From Aquimarina sp. MMG016 (lineage in GTDB: Bacteria; Bacteroidota; Bacteroidia; Flavobacteriales; Flavobacteriaceae), in assembly GCF_018100805.1 (NCBI RefSeq), contig NZ_JAGJEA010000012.1:84627-148626 (forward strand): a stretch of 64,000 nucleotides of DNA, written 5' to 3'. Position numbers and translations under genes: made by a program. Positions 33,928 through 42,882 of this stretch are shown here, in pieces. The notes under the pieces were generated by a model that worked only from the letters and a program-made list of their open reading frames with translations, did not search any database and was not told the DNA's origin. How positions within the stretch are numbered: position 1 is the stretch's first letter; the number at the start of each line of letters is the position of its first letter.

Positions 33928-34821
33928 ATGAAAAACAGATTCCTTTTTACTTTTCTTTTTATAGGTTCTTGGTGTTTTGCTCAGTTCGATACTATTGCTA
34001 TAGATCACCTAAGAGGCATAAGCAATAGCGGAACCACTTTTTATAATGTAAATGGGGTTGATTTTACAAGTCAGATTTTTAATTACGATTTTACTGAAAA
34101 AAACCTAAAAAAAGTACTGAGAAAATATAAGTTAAAAAACGCAACAACTTCTGTTGATGATAAAATTGATTTCAAAAATATAACCACAGCTAGCATAGAT
34201 AAAATTTCTGACAGCTTATCACAGTATAGCACATATTATTTCATCGAAAATCCAAAAGGTAGAATTCAGGTGTTTTGGTTTGGATTTTACGAAAAAGTAC
34301 CAAAATCATTTATTAAACAAACTATTGGCTGGGTAGCGAATAATAGTATCCCATCAGAAAACTATGATAAAGTATCGGCAAGTTCTATAAATTTTGCAGG
34401 TAGAACTATACAACTAGATAGTAGTTGTGGCTGGATCAATATAAATAATGTACAATGTCCTTATTTCGGACAAATGAATTGGTCATTGCATAGCAGTTTA
34501 GAAAGTGCCAAAAAGGCGAACCACTATCAACTTCTTGGAACAAAAACAAAACAAGGTGGAAAAGTGATTTCTGAAGAGACTGTTGCTATTGAATTTGAAG
34601 GAGTGCCTACAACAGCAAAAAAAGTAATCTATGATTTTACGGGTGTAAAATCTTTATTGGCAGGAATGTCGGGAGGAAAAACATTAACCATTTATTATGT
34701 TTCAGAAAAAATACGAGAGCATTATGTAAGTTGTGTTATGAGTTTCTGGAACAATGATAATATTAACTCGAGTGGTTTACCTGGACTATTAGAGCAAGTA
34801 ATGAAATTGAAAACAGAGTAA
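33928..34821 (+). CDS. Secreted protein, unknown
   Basis: Protein of 297 aa with a signal peptide (MKNRFLFTFLFIGSWCFAQ, cleaved after residue 19). The mature part is mixed alpha/beta. It contains the block SSCGWININNVQCPYFGQMNW with two cysteines, and near the C-terminus GVKSLLAGMSGGKTLTIYYV. No known family is recognised. It lies 109 bp after the CarboxypepD_reg-like gene. Confidence 0.7.
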   Translation: MKNRFLFTFLFIGSWCFAQFDTIAIDHLRGISNSGTTFYNVNGVDFTSQIFNYDFTEKNLKKVLRKYKLKNATTSVDDKIDFKNITTASIDKISDSLSQYSTYYFIENPKGRIQVFWFGFYEKVPKSFIKQTIGWVANNSIPSENYDKVSASSINFAGRTIQLDSSCGWININNVQCPYFGQMNWSLHSSLESAKKANHYQLLGTKTKQGGKVISEETVAIEFEGVPTTAKKVIYDFTGVKSLLAGMSGGKTLTIYYVSEKIREHYVSCVMSFWNNDNINSSGLPGLLEQVMKLKTE

Positions 34822-34922
34822 TACAAATTATGGTTTAAAATCGACAAAGGCCAATAAACAAAATCAATTATCAATACTCTGTAATGATATCAGAACGATT
34901 AGTACTAAATTAAATCACCATT

Positions 34923-35369
34923 TTGAAAATAAGGCCTTACACACCCAATGACAAAGATTCAGTTCTTAAACTGTTAGATCTAAATACGCCTAAATTTTTT
35001 GATAAAACTGAAAAAGAGAGCTTAAAGAAATATCTCGATAATGAAGTGGAAGATTATTTTGTTGTGGAAGAAAATAATGAAATTATTGGGGCGGGCGGAA
35101 TTAACTACTTTCCAACAGAAAGAATTGCTCGAATTTCTTGGGATTTTATTAAACCTAATATGCAAGGTAAAGGCATCGGAAGAAAATTGACTGAATACAG
35201 AATTAATAAATTGAATAACAATAATGAAATTGATTTGATTATTGTCAGGACATCCCAAATCGCTTATAAGTTTTATGAAAAAATGGGATTCAAACTAGTG
35301 AAAGTTGAAAAAGATTTCTGGGCAAAGAATTTTGATTTGTATCAAATGGAACTAAAAATAAAATTGTAA
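34923..35369 (+). CDS. GNAT family N-acetyltransferase
   Basis: Acetyltransferase of 148 aa, starting with TTG at 34923 since no ATG is available before MQGKG. The frame begins exactly as GNAT proteins do (MKIRPYTPNDKDSVLKLLDL). The acetyl-CoA motif is MQGKGIGRKLTEYR (Q-x-x-G-x-G: QGKGIG). The C-terminal YKFYEKMGFKLVKVEKDF segment completes the fold. The substrate is unknown. Confidence 0.85.
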   Translation: MKIRPYTPNDKDSVLKLLDLNTPKFFDKTEKESLKKYLDNEVEDYFVVEENNEIIGAGGINYFPTERIARISWDFIKPNMQGKGIGRKLTEYRINKLNNNNEIDLIIVRTSQIAYKFYEKMGFKLVKVEKDFWAKNFDLYQMELKIKL

Positions 35370-35527
35370 GATCTGACAAAGTCTTAACCTTTTTAACTCC
35401 AGGTATAGAAGGTAATTTTCCAGTAAGATTTAGATTTGTGATTCAAGTAAAACATCATTCGCAAGAAACTCTCACAATATATTCTAATGAATTCGATGGG
35501 TGGATAGATGAACAGTTAATAGAATAG
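35370..35527 (+). pseudogene. Gene remnant after the GNAT gene
   Basis: In a different frame from the GNAT gene, an open stretch ends at 35527 and reads LTPGIEGNFPVRFRFVIQVK, then HHSQETLTIYSNEFDGWIDE and QLIE. It looks like real protein but has no start codon. A further fragment at 35570-35626 (LGQAENIEEICENVERIGCA) also lacks a start. I interpret both as decayed genes. No family is recognised. Confidence 0.35.
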
Positions 35528-35748
35528 ATAAATAATTACCTTATTGATTATATAAATATGTTTGGGACAAGCAGAAAACATAGAGGAAATATGTGAGAAT
35601 GTAGAAAGAATTGGTTGTGCTTTGTAAGAATAATTGACTAAAAATACTTATGATAGTAAAAGAAGATGCAATCAACTGACAAAAATCATTGATATCCTAA
35701 TCTGCGTTAACGACTTTTGTCCTATAAGGTAAACACAAATCTAGGCTC
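35528..35748. other. Noncoding/decayed stretch before the FMN-binding gene
   Basis: Apart from the short fragment at 35570-35626 nothing is recognisable. No TAnnTTTG box with a correct spacer is visible in front of the gene at 35749. Confidence 0.5.
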
Positions 35749-36432
35749 ATGAGAACGATAGTATTATGCATCATATTTTGTACACTAATTTTTAGTTGCA
35801 AACCACAATCTGAAAGCAACACACAGGATGTTTCTAAGTCGCAGGCAGAGCCTCAAAAAGAAGTCCAAATATCACCGATTTTAAAAGATATCTTGGAATT
35901 TGCCGAAATCAACACTAAACAAAATGTAGATATCAACAATCTATTGATAACCAAAGCTGTCGATTCCTCAGGAAATACAACACCAATCCATATCGAAGAA
36001 GCGGTACAGCTATACAAGGATATTACCAAATCTAAACAAGTCGATAGGCTACCTGTTTTTGAAATACTGAACACTGATAAAGCAATACTTATAGTAACTG
36101 GCAAAGGATATATGGATGTTATCTGGGCTAAAATTATGGTGGATCGCCTAAAAAAGAAAATTCTTAAGGTAGCATTTGACCATAAAGGAGAATCTGAAGG
36201 GTATGGTGCAAGTATAACGCTAGGCTCCTTCGAAAACCAGTTCCAGGATACTGATATATCTTTTATAAATCCCACTTTCGGATTACTGCAAGGAGGTAAA
36301 AACATTTCTAAAGGAAATCAACAAATCGATGGAATTTCAGGGGCTACAATCACCAGTCTAGCAACTATAGAGATGATGAATACAGGGTTACAACAATATG
36401 CAGGATATTTTCGAAAAACCTCTAACAGGTAA
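35749..36432 (+). CDS. FMN-binding domain lipoprotein
   Basis: Lipoprotein of 227 aa with lipidation at C17 (IIFCTLIFSCKPQ). The C-terminal half is an FMN-binding domain of the NqrC/RnfG type. The flavinylation site DGISGATITS (about 194-203) fits the ApbE target motif, with T200 the expected FMN attachment residue. Such proteins carry electrons across or outside the inner membrane. No ApbE gene is in the window. It lies 138 bp upstream of modA on the same strand, so a link to molybdoenzyme electron transfer is possible but inferred. Confidence 0.88.
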   Translation: MRTIVLCIIFCTLIFSCKPQSESNTQDVSKSQAEPQKEVQISPILKDILEFAEINTKQNVDINNLLITKAVDSSGNTTPIHIEEAVQLYKDITKSKQVDRLPVFEILNTDKAILIVTGKGYMDVIWAKIMVDRLKKKILKVAFDHKGESEGYGASITLGSFENQFQDTDISFINPTFGLLQGGKNISKGNQQIDGISGATITSLATIEMMNTGLQQYAGYFRKTSNR

Positions 36433-36570
36433 TTTACTATTCTACTACTCTACCATTAATCTGTTTGCAACCAAAGAAAACAATGAGGAACTTTATAAAA
36501 TAAACCAAACAATTATCTAGAGTATCACAGCTTTTTGTATTTTTCGGCTATAGGTTTCTTATAGTGTATT

Positions 36571-37335
36571 ATGATAAAATTCCATTTGGTCATCATTATC
36601 CTAGTCGCTGCACTTTTTAGTGCTTGTCAGCAAGAATCATCTGATCATATTACTATTGCGACAGCCGCCAATATGCAATTTGCAATAAAAGAGTTAACTA
36701 AAACTTTTGCAACTCAAACAGGGATTGACTGTGATTTGGTAATCAGCTCCTCTGGTAAACTTACTGCACAGATTAAAGAAGGAGCTCCTTATGATATTTT
36801 TATCTCTGCGGATATGAGATATCCCAAAAAAGTCTATGATAGTGGGTTTTCTATGAATCCTCCAAAAATATATGCCTACGGAAGGTTGGTATTGTGGACC
36901 GCACAGGATACAATTCAACTTTCTATGAACACTTTAAGAGACCCTAATATTAATCATATCGCCATAGCCAATCCTAAAACTGCTCCTTATGGGAAAGCAG
37001 CAATAGAGGTCTTACAACAATGGAATATTTATGATACCATCAAAGATAAGCTGGTATATGGTGAAAGCATTGCACAAGTGAATCAATTTGTTATGTCAAA
37101 ATCTGCTGAAGTCGGTTTTACAGCCGAATCCGTAATCTTAGCTCCTGAAATAAAAGAAAAAGGACATTGGATGAAGGTTGGAGAGGCAGGACATCAACCC
37201 ATAATTCAAGGTGTGGTTTTAATTGATCATGAAGACGCACATCCGGAGGCTATCAAGTTCTACGAGTTTCTTTTTTCGGCTAAAGCCAAAGAAATACTGG
37301 AAGATTTCGGATATTTAGTTCCTGAACACAACTAG
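36571..37335 (+). CDS. modA: Molybdate ABC transporter, substrate-binding lipoprotein
   Basis: Periplasmic binding protein of 254 aa. It is lipid-anchored at C19 (ILVAALFSACQQES), which is usual in this phylum. The signature parts of ModA are present: ITIATAANMQFAIKELTKTF, VISSSGKLTAQIKEGAPYDIF with the oxyanion-binding serines, and IANPKTAPYGKAAIEVL. It delivers molybdate or tungstate to ModB. The gene starts the modABC operon; modB follows after 8 bp. Confidence 0.95.
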   Translation: MIKFHLVIIILVAALFSACQQESSDHITIATAANMQFAIKELTKTFATQTGIDCDLVISSSGKLTAQIKEGAPYDIFISADMRYPKKVYDSGFSMNPPKIYAYGRLVLWTAQDTIQLSMNTLRDPNINHIAIANPKTAPYGKAAIEVLQQWNIYDTIKDKLVYGESIAQVNQFVMSKSAEVGFTAESVILAPEIKEKGHWMKVGEAGHQPIIQGVVLIDHEDAHPEAIKFYEFLFSAKAKEILEDFGYLVPEHN

Positions 37336-37343
37336 AATATCTA

Positions 37344-38018
37344 ATGATCGACTGGGATCCGCTTATTCTTACTTTTAAACTCGCATTGGTGACTACCATT
37401 ATTTTGTTGGTCATTTCTGTGCCATTGGCATATTGGTTGGCATATTCAAAATCACGAATCAAACCCGTTATCGAAACCTTAGTGAGCATGCCTCTGGTAT
37501 TACCTCCCACGGTATTAGGGTTTTATTTATTGATGGCATTCAGTCCCGGAAATGCTTTCGGTAGTTGGCTTAATGAGTGGTTGGGCATACGTTTGATCTT
37601 TTCGTTTTCTGGTTTAGTACTCGGGTCTATATTATATAGTTTACCTTTTATGGTACACCCTATTCAATCGGGATTATCGAGTTTGTCACCTTCTCTACTA
37701 GAAGCCTCCTATGTTTTAGGGAAGTCTAAACGCACTACTCTATTCAAAATATTGTTACCTAATATCAAACCATCTCTCTTAACAGGAATTGTATTAGCTT
37801 TTGCACATACCATAGGAGAATTCGGTGTTGTATTGATGATTGGAGGTAATATTCCGGAGAAAACTAAAGTGGCGTCAATTGCCATATACGATGAGGTGGA
37901 GGCCTTGAATTATGGTGCTGCCAATACCTATTCTTTGATTTTGTTTGCCATTACTTTTATCATTTTACTCGCTGTATATCTTACCAATGGGGGATATCTA
38001 AAACGTTTCTGGAAATGA
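37344..38018 (+). CDS. modB: Molybdate ABC transporter permease
   Basis: Inner-membrane permease of 224 aa with five to six helices. The ABC coupling loop (EAA motif) is readable as EASYVLGKSKRTTLFKILLPN. The segment MPLVLPPTVLGFYLL is typical of ModB. The stop overlaps the modC start by 4 bp (ATGA). Confidence 0.95.
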   Translation: MIDWDPLILTFKLALVTTIILLVISVPLAYWLAYSKSRIKPVIETLVSMPLVLPPTVLGFYLLMAFSPGNAFGSWLNEWLGIRLIFSFSGLVLGSILYSLPFMVHPIQSGLSSLSPSLLEASYVLGKSKRTTLFKILLPNIKPSLLTGIVLAFAHTIGEFGVVLMIGGNIPEKTKVASIAIYDEVEALNYGAANTYSLILFAITFIILLAVYLTNGGYLKRFWK

Positions 38019-38893
38019 TCGAGCTCAATATCCATAAAACCCTGAATGCGACACAAGGAAAAATGGTACTTGATGTAAAATTACATATCCAAAAAGGACA
38101 ATTAGTTACTTTATATGGCTCATCAGGTGCCGGAAAAACATCAATCCTTAGAATGCTATCAGGCCTACTACAACCAGACAAAGGAAAAATTGAGGTAAAA
38201 GAAGAACCCTGGCTGGATACCACAAAAAAGATTAATCTTTCACCTCAACAGCGCAATATCGGTTTTGTATTTCAGGAATATACCTTGTTCCCGAATATGA
38301 CCGTACGCCAGAATCTGGAATTTGCTTTATCCAAAACTCAGGATAAAAGCATTGTTGAGGAATTAATTTTGATCACAGAATTAAAAGAATTACAACATAG
38401 AAAACCCGAAACCCTATCTGGTGGACAAAAACAACGTGTCGCCCTAGCTCGTGCAATGGTGCAACAACCAGAAATTTTGTTACTTGACGAACCACTTTCG
38501 GCATTAGATCTTGCTATGAGGATCAAATTGCAAGATTATATTCTCAAAGTGCATCAAAAATACCAGCTCACCACCATTCTGGTAAGTCATAATATTTCGG
38601 AAATTATCAAAATGTCAGACCAGGTCTATTGTATAGATCAAGGTAAAATAGAACGACACGGTACTCCTCTGGAAATTTTCACAAATAATAAAGTAGATAG
38701 CGAGCTGAAACTTTTTGGAGAGGTAATAGACATACAAAAAGAAAAGGATACTCATAAAGTCAGTGTATTAATAGGAACAAACCTGGTTCATATAACCGCA
38801 CAGGAATCTGAAGTCAAGACACTCCAACAAGGAGATACGGTGATCATTACTTCTTCTGCCTTTAAACCGGTTATCCAAAAAGTGCAACCATAA
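38015..38893 (+). CDS. modC: Molybdate ABC transporter ATP-binding protein
   Basis: ATPase of 292 aa. Walker A is GSSGAGKTS (35-43), the signature LSGGQKQRVALARA, and Walker B LLLDEPLSALD, with the switch histidine in ILVSHN. A C-terminal extension of about 65 residues (EVIDIQKEKDTHKVSVLIGT) looks like a TOBE/Mop domain that binds molybdate. It is coupled to modB. An AraC-type gene begins 12 bp after it. Confidence 0.95.
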   Translation: MIELNIHKTLNATQGKMVLDVKLHIQKGQLVTLYGSSGAGKTSILRMLSGLLQPDKGKIEVKEEPWLDTTKKINLSPQQRNIGFVFQEYTLFPNMTVRQNLEFALSKTQDKSIVEELILITELKELQHRKPETLSGGQKQRVALARAMVQQPEILLLDEPLSALDLAMRIKLQDYILKVHQKYQLTTILVSHNISEIIKMSDQVYCIDQGKIERHGTPLEIFTNNKVDSELKLFGEVIDIQKEKDTHKVSVLIGTNLVHITAQESEVKTLQQGDTVIITSSAFKPVIQKVQP

Positions 38894-38905
38894 AATCTCA
38901 AAACT

Positions 38906-39736
38906 ATGCTATTCGAAACACATAATATAGTTTCTCCGATAAATCAATATATCGAATCTGTTTTTCACTTCAAAGATTTTATTCCGGATCATTCTATCGA
39001 GAGAGTTGTGCCCACGGGACATATTTTCATCATCTTCGAGCTGGATGATATACCCAGGAATACTTTTGATAACGAAACACTAAAACCCAATAACACCTTT
39101 ACCAAAGTATGGATTTCCGGAATGCATAAAAACTACATTTCGATCTCAGCACACCAGAAATCAGAAATGTTTGTGATTCAGTTTAAACCCTTCGGTGCTT
39201 ATCCTTTCTTTCATTTTCCTATTCAGGAATTGAATGAAAGAATTCTACCAGCCGAAGATATATTAGGAGAAGAAATCATACAACTTAGGGAAGAAATTTA
39301 TACTCAAAATGATTCTAAAGATAAATTCGTTGCTGCTGAAAAGTGGCTAACGCATCGGTTTGACACTAATAAAACTCCGCCAAACGCATTACTTACCGTT
39401 CTAGAAGAATTACAAAAAACCTCTGCTACTAATTACGCTGAGGTGATCGAAAAATATCCCAATACGCAGAAACACCTCATTAATCAGTGTAAGAAGTATA
39501 TTGGCATAACACCAAAGTATTTTCAACGCATTTTGCGTTTCAACGAAATTTTACATCAGATACACCAAAAAGAAAAAATATCCTGGTCTCAGGTCGCTTA
39601 TCAATGTGGATATGCGGATCAATCTCATTTTATTAAAGAGTTTAAACACTTTTCAGGCTTTAATCCTGAAGAATTTATATATAGAGATTTTAACGATGAT
39701 GAGCCTAATTTCTTTCCGCTAGATCGCGAAGGTTAA
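38906..39736 (+). CDS. AraC family transcription regulator
   Basis: Soluble regulator of 276 aa with an N-terminal sensor domain of the DUF6597 type (about 1-140, including ERVVPTGHIFIIFEL and QFKPFGAYPFF) and a C-terminal AraC DNA-binding domain. Its second helix-turn-helix is readable (ISWSQVAYQCGYADQSHFIK, then EFKHFSGFNPEEF). It begins 12 bp after modC and may be the last gene of the mod operon. Control of molybdate uptake is not shown by the sequence. Confidence 0.85.
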   Translation: MLFETHNIVSPINQYIESVFHFKDFIPDHSIERVVPTGHIFIIFELDDIPRNTFDNETLKPNNTFTKVWISGMHKNYISISAHQKSEMFVIQFKPFGAYPFFHFPIQELNERILPAEDILGEEIIQLREEIYTQNDSKDKFVAAEKWLTHRFDTNKTPPNALLTVLEELQKTSATNYAEVIEKYPNTQKHLINQCKKYIGITPKYFQRILRFNEILHQIHQKEKISWSQVAYQCGYADQSHFIKEFKHFSGFNPEEFIYRDFNDDEPNFFPLDREG

Positions 39737-39796
39737 TTTTTTACTATATCCGTAAAAAGTGTTTTGTTAACATTGCTTTATCAAAACATCATTTTT

Positions 39797-40207
39797 ATGG
39801 ATTTAGCAACCTCATTCGGAAACATTAATTGGTTATCAGTATTTATTGCCACATTATCTTCATTCGTTCTAGGTGGTATTTGGTATGGTCCTCTCTTCGG
39901 ACGTACCTGGATGAAACTATTTAACTTCTCAGAAGAAGTTCTAAAAAAGAGAAGCGTACCCAAGACTTTTGGAATATCTATATTGCTAGCTTTTATCGCA
40001 GCATTAAATCTAGAATTATTTATAGGAATAGAGGCCGATGTGACCTTTGGTACTATGGCAGGATTTTTTGCAGGATTTGGGTGGGTCGCTACTTTTTTAG
40101 GTATATTGTATATATTCGAGATGCAATCTTTAAAAGCTTATCTTATCAACGCCGGATATTGTACAATATCATTAACCATTATGGGTGCCATTTTAGGTGC
40201 CTGGTAA
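39797..40207 (+). CDS. DUF1761 membrane protein
   Basis: Four-helix membrane protein of 136 aa, starting at the ATG at 39797 rather than 33 bp upstream. It begins LSVFIATLSSFVLGGIWYGP followed by LFGRTWM, the typical DUF1761 opening (G-x-x-W-Y-x-P-L-F). Function is unknown. The next gene starts 10 bp downstream, so the two are likely co-expressed. Confidence 0.85.
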   Translation: MDLATSFGNINWLSVFIATLSSFVLGGIWYGPLFGRTWMKLFNFSEEVLKKRSVPKTFGISILLAFIAALNLELFIGIEADVTFGTMAGFFAGFGWVATFLGILYIFEMQSLKAYLINAGYCTISLTIMGAILGAW

Positions 40208-40217
40208 ACTATAATTT

Positions 40218-40760
40218 ATGGACAAAGCATTACAAACAATGATTGACAATATGCCGGAAAAAACTGGTAAGTCATTAGACGAGTGGAAAAAAATACTACA
40301 AGCCAAAGCATTTACTAAACATAGTGAAGGAGTCAAGTTTCTTAAAGAACAACAAGGGGTAACCCACGGTTTTGCAAATACTATAGTAACACTCTCAAAA
40401 GATAATAACGAAACGTCTGAAGACTTACTGACTAATCAATATAAGGGCAAAGAAAGTCTGAAGCCTATCTATGAAAAACTAATCGCGGCGGTAGATACTT
40501 TTGGTAAAGATGTAGTTAAAACTCCCAAAAAAGGAAGTGTGAGTATTATCCGAAAAAAGCAATTTGCCCTAATTAAACCAGCTACTAAAACCAGAATTGA
40601 TTTAGGACTAAAGCTTAAAGGAAAACCTATCACTGATCGTTTAGAAAACTCCGGTCCTTTTGGTACCATGTGTACACATAGAGTAAAACTTACCTCAGAT
40701 GATGAGGTAGATACAGAACTTATCAATTGGCTAAAAGAAGCTTACGAAATGGCTCAATAG
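40218..40760 (+). CDS. DUF4287/DUF5655 protein
   Basis: Soluble protein of 180 aa made of two domains. The N-terminal 60 residues (MDKALQTMIDNMPEKTGKSL, then HGFANTIVTL) match the DUF4287 type. The second (about 75-180) resembles DUF5655, including a RKKQFALIKPATKTRIDLGL segment that looks like a transport- or DNA-associated fold. The biochemical role is unknown. It lies in a pair with the DUF1761 gene. Confidence 0.82.
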   Translation: MDKALQTMIDNMPEKTGKSLDEWKKILQAKAFTKHSEGVKFLKEQQGVTHGFANTIVTLSKDNNETSEDLLTNQYKGKESLKPIYEKLIAAVDTFGKDVVKTPKKGSVSIIRKKQFALIKPATKTRIDLGLKLKGKPITDRLENSGPFGTMCTHRVKLTSDDEVDTELINWLKEAYEMAQ

Positions 40761-40834
40761 CCTTATATCACTAATTTTTACAACATACTCTCCTACTCTT
40801 TTTACTGGTAAAATGTAATTTTTAATTCATTTTC

Positions 40835-40870
40835 AAACTAAAATATTAGTTCGAACTAATATTTTAGTTT
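40835..40870. promoter_or_regulatory. Operator 1 of the BlaI-type regulator
   Basis: Perfect 36-bp palindrome with arms AAACTAAAATATTAGTTC (40835-40852) and its reverse complement (40853-40870). It contains the word ACTAAAA/TTTTAGT also found in operator 2 and lies 66 bp before the blaI-type ATG. Confidence 0.8.
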
Positions 40871-40880
40871 ATATTAGCAT

Positions 40881-40906
40881 TCTCAAACTAAGGTTTTAGT
40901 TTGAGA
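40881..40906. promoter_or_regulatory. Operator 2 of the BlaI-type regulator
   Basis: Inverted repeat TCTCAAACTAA (40881-40891) and TTAGTTTGAGA (40896-40906) around GGTT. It shares AAACTAA/TTAGTTT with operator 1. The two together fit autoregulation of the operon by two repressor dimers, as known for BlaI/MecI systems. Confidence 0.75.
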
Positions 40907-40935
40907 ATTTTCACCAAAAACAAATTACATTAGGC

Positions 40936-41301
40936 ATGAAGCAACTTACCAAAGCAGAAGAAGACATTATGAAAATTCTCTGGAATTTAGATGAAGGCAG
41001 CGTAGTCTCTATACTTGAGCAACTGCCTGAACCTAAACCGGCCTATAATACTGTTTCTACTATTGTAAGAATATTAGAAGATAAAGGTTTTGTGAATTAT
41101 AGAAAGGAAGGACGAATTCATATCTATTTCCCACTTGTTAAAAAAGCCGAATATAGCAATCAGAGTATAACCAAGTTGGTAGATGGTTATTTTCAAGGAT
41201 CCTTCAAGAGTATGGTTTCTTTTTTTATGAAAAGGAACGATATCAGTATAGAGGAAATGGAAGAAGCCCTAAAAGGAATCAATAAAGAAAAAGAAAAATG
41301 A
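40936..41301 (+). CDS. BlaI/MecI/CopY family repressor
   Basis: Winged-helix repressor of 121 aa. It opens with the family pattern KQLTKAEEDIMKILWNLDEG and continues with the recognition helix region KPAYNTVSTIVRILEDKGFV, followed by the wing (YRKEGRIHIYFPLV). The cleavage and dimer region is in the C-terminal third. Its gene overlaps the M56 peptidase gene by 4 bp. Two palindromes directly upstream are the probable operators. In this phylum such pairs control diverse genes, not only beta-lactamases. Confidence 0.93.
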   Translation: MKQLTKAEEDIMKILWNLDEGSVVSILEQLPEPKPAYNTVSTIVRILEDKGFVNYRKEGRIHIYFPLVKKAEYSNQSITKLVDGYFQGSFKSMVSFFMKRNDISIEEMEEALKGINKEKEK

Positions 41302-42725
41302 TACACTACATTTTACAAATCCTGGCTTTTCAACTACTTTTTCTGGTGGTTTATGATCTGCTTCTTAAAAAAGAGACCTTTTTTAACTGGAACCGAGCCT
41401 ATCTTCTAGTAACGCATGTCCTGAGTTTCGTACTACCACTTGTACAAATAGAAGTGATACAAAAAAGTATTCCAAAAGAGTATCAGATACAACTACCAGC
41501 AATATTAATAGGTAGTGCTAACAAAGAAATATCACTCCCAGAAGTGTTGATTGGATCATCAGACACCTTTTTTCAGTTCATCACAATCTCTAAAGTATTT
41601 GAATATCTGTGGTATTTAGGAATGCTTATAAGCTTATTTCTTTTCACTTACAAGATTATTACAATCCTAAAGCTTAAACAAAAAGGAATCAAAACTAGAA
41701 TAGATAATTTTAATCTGATTTCATTACCTAATACCAGTTCTGCCTTTACCTTTTTTAATACCATATTTTTAGGAGAATCACTTTCTGAAACTAAAAAGAC
41801 GAACATTTTATTACACGAAAAAATTCACGTAAAAGAATATCACTCTGCCGATCTACTCTTTTTCGAAGTTTTACGTATCATCTTCTGGTTTAATCCATTA
41901 GTGTATATCTATCAAAACAGAATGGCAACACTTCAGGAGTATATAGCAGATGCTAAGGCCATTGCCGAAACAGACGAAAAAGAATATTATCAGAATTTAT
42001 TATCTCAAATCTTTCAAACAGAAAGAGTTTCATTTATCAATACATTTTTTAATCATTCATTAATCAAAAACCGAATAGTTATGTTACAAAAATCAAAATC
42101 AAAGAAAATTTTTCAATTAAAGTATTTACTATTAGTACCTATAATCTGTAGTATGCTGGTTTATACGTCTTGTACGCAAGATTCAGTTGCACAAACGGAT
42201 AATGCATCCAAAAGTGACTTAATCAAAAAAATTGAAGCCGTACACCATCAAATTGAAATCCAGGGCAATATCAGCGAAGAAGAGGAAAAAGCTCTAAAAC
42301 TGCTTGCGATGTTAACTACAAAAAATGGGGTATCCAATCCAGCCTATAAAGATGTGGTAAAAGATGCTGAAATACCTTTTGGGGTTATCGAAAAAGTACC
42401 TGGGTTTCCTGGTTGCGAAGGCTTGGTTGAGTCAGAATCCAAAAAGTGTTTTACGCAGAAAATCACTCAATTTGTTGGTTCCGAATTCAACACCAAGCTT
42501 GGAGATGAACTTGAATTAACAGGAATACAACGAATTTATGTACGATTTAAGATAAACCACAAAGGTAAAATAGTAGATGTGAAGGCAAGAGGACCACAAC
42601 CCGAGCTAGAAACCGAAGCTATTCGTGTTATCCAAAAATTACCTCAGATGACACCAGGAGTACACGATGGAGTTAATGTCGGTGTGATGTATTCATTACC
42701 TATCGCATTTGAAATCAAAGAATAA
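41298..42725 (+). CDS. BlaR1-type M56 peptidase with TonB C-terminal domain
   Basis: Protein of 475 aa. The N-terminal 290 residues form a membrane M56 metallopeptidase with four helices and the zinc motif HEKIH (173-177) plus E190 in YHSADLLFFE. A last membrane segment near ILLVPIICSMLVYTSC follows. The C-terminal 100 residues form a TonB_C-like domain (GIQRIYVRFKINHKGKIVDV, PELETEAIRVIQKLPQMTPG). A TonB-like domain replaces the penicillin-sensor domain of classic BlaR1, so the signal is probably not a beta-lactam. The peptidase likely inactivates the repressor encoded upstream. Confidence 0.92.
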   Translation: MIHYILQILAFQLLFLVVYDLLLKKETFFNWNRAYLLVTHVLSFVLPLVQIEVIQKSIPKEYQIQLPAILIGSANKEISLPEVLIGSSDTFFQFITISKVFEYLWYLGMLISLFLFTYKIITILKLKQKGIKTRIDNFNLISLPNTSSAFTFFNTIFLGESLSETKKTNILLHEKIHVKEYHSADLLFFEVLRIIFWFNPLVYIYQNRMATLQEYIADAKAIAETDEKEYYQNLLSQIFQTERVSFINTFFNHSLIKNRIVMLQKSKSKKIFQLKYLLLVPIICSMLVYTSCTQDSVAQTDNASKSDLIKKIEAVHHQIEIQGNISEEEEKALKLLAMLTTKNGVSNPAYKDVVKDAEIPFGVIEKVPGFPGCEGLVESESKKCFTQKITQFVGSEFNTKLGDELELTGIQRIYVRFKINHKGKIVDVKARGPQPELETEAIRVIQKLPQMTPGVHDGVNVGVMYSLPIAFEIKE

Positions 42726-42751
42726 TCATACCCAAAAAAATATTTCATCAG

Positions 42752-42786
42752 AAAAGCCGGAAATTAAATGTTTTCGGCTTTTTTTA
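42752..42786 (+). terminator. Terminator of the BlaI/BlaR1-type operon
   Basis: Stem AAAAGCCG (42752-42759) with CGGCTTTT (42775-42782) and a T run; the loop is about 15 nt. It lies 26 bp after the stop codon. Confidence 0.75.
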
Positions 42787-42882
42787 AAAAGAATTCTTAT
42801 CTTCATGATAACTCCTTAGATATTATACCTTTACACTGGATTATACTTTGGAAAATCTATTACTTCAAAAAATATAGACATC

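Noticed and set aside
40835..40906. Palindromes before the blaI-type gene as a terminator
   Set aside because: No T run follows and they precede a regulator whose family binds such sites.
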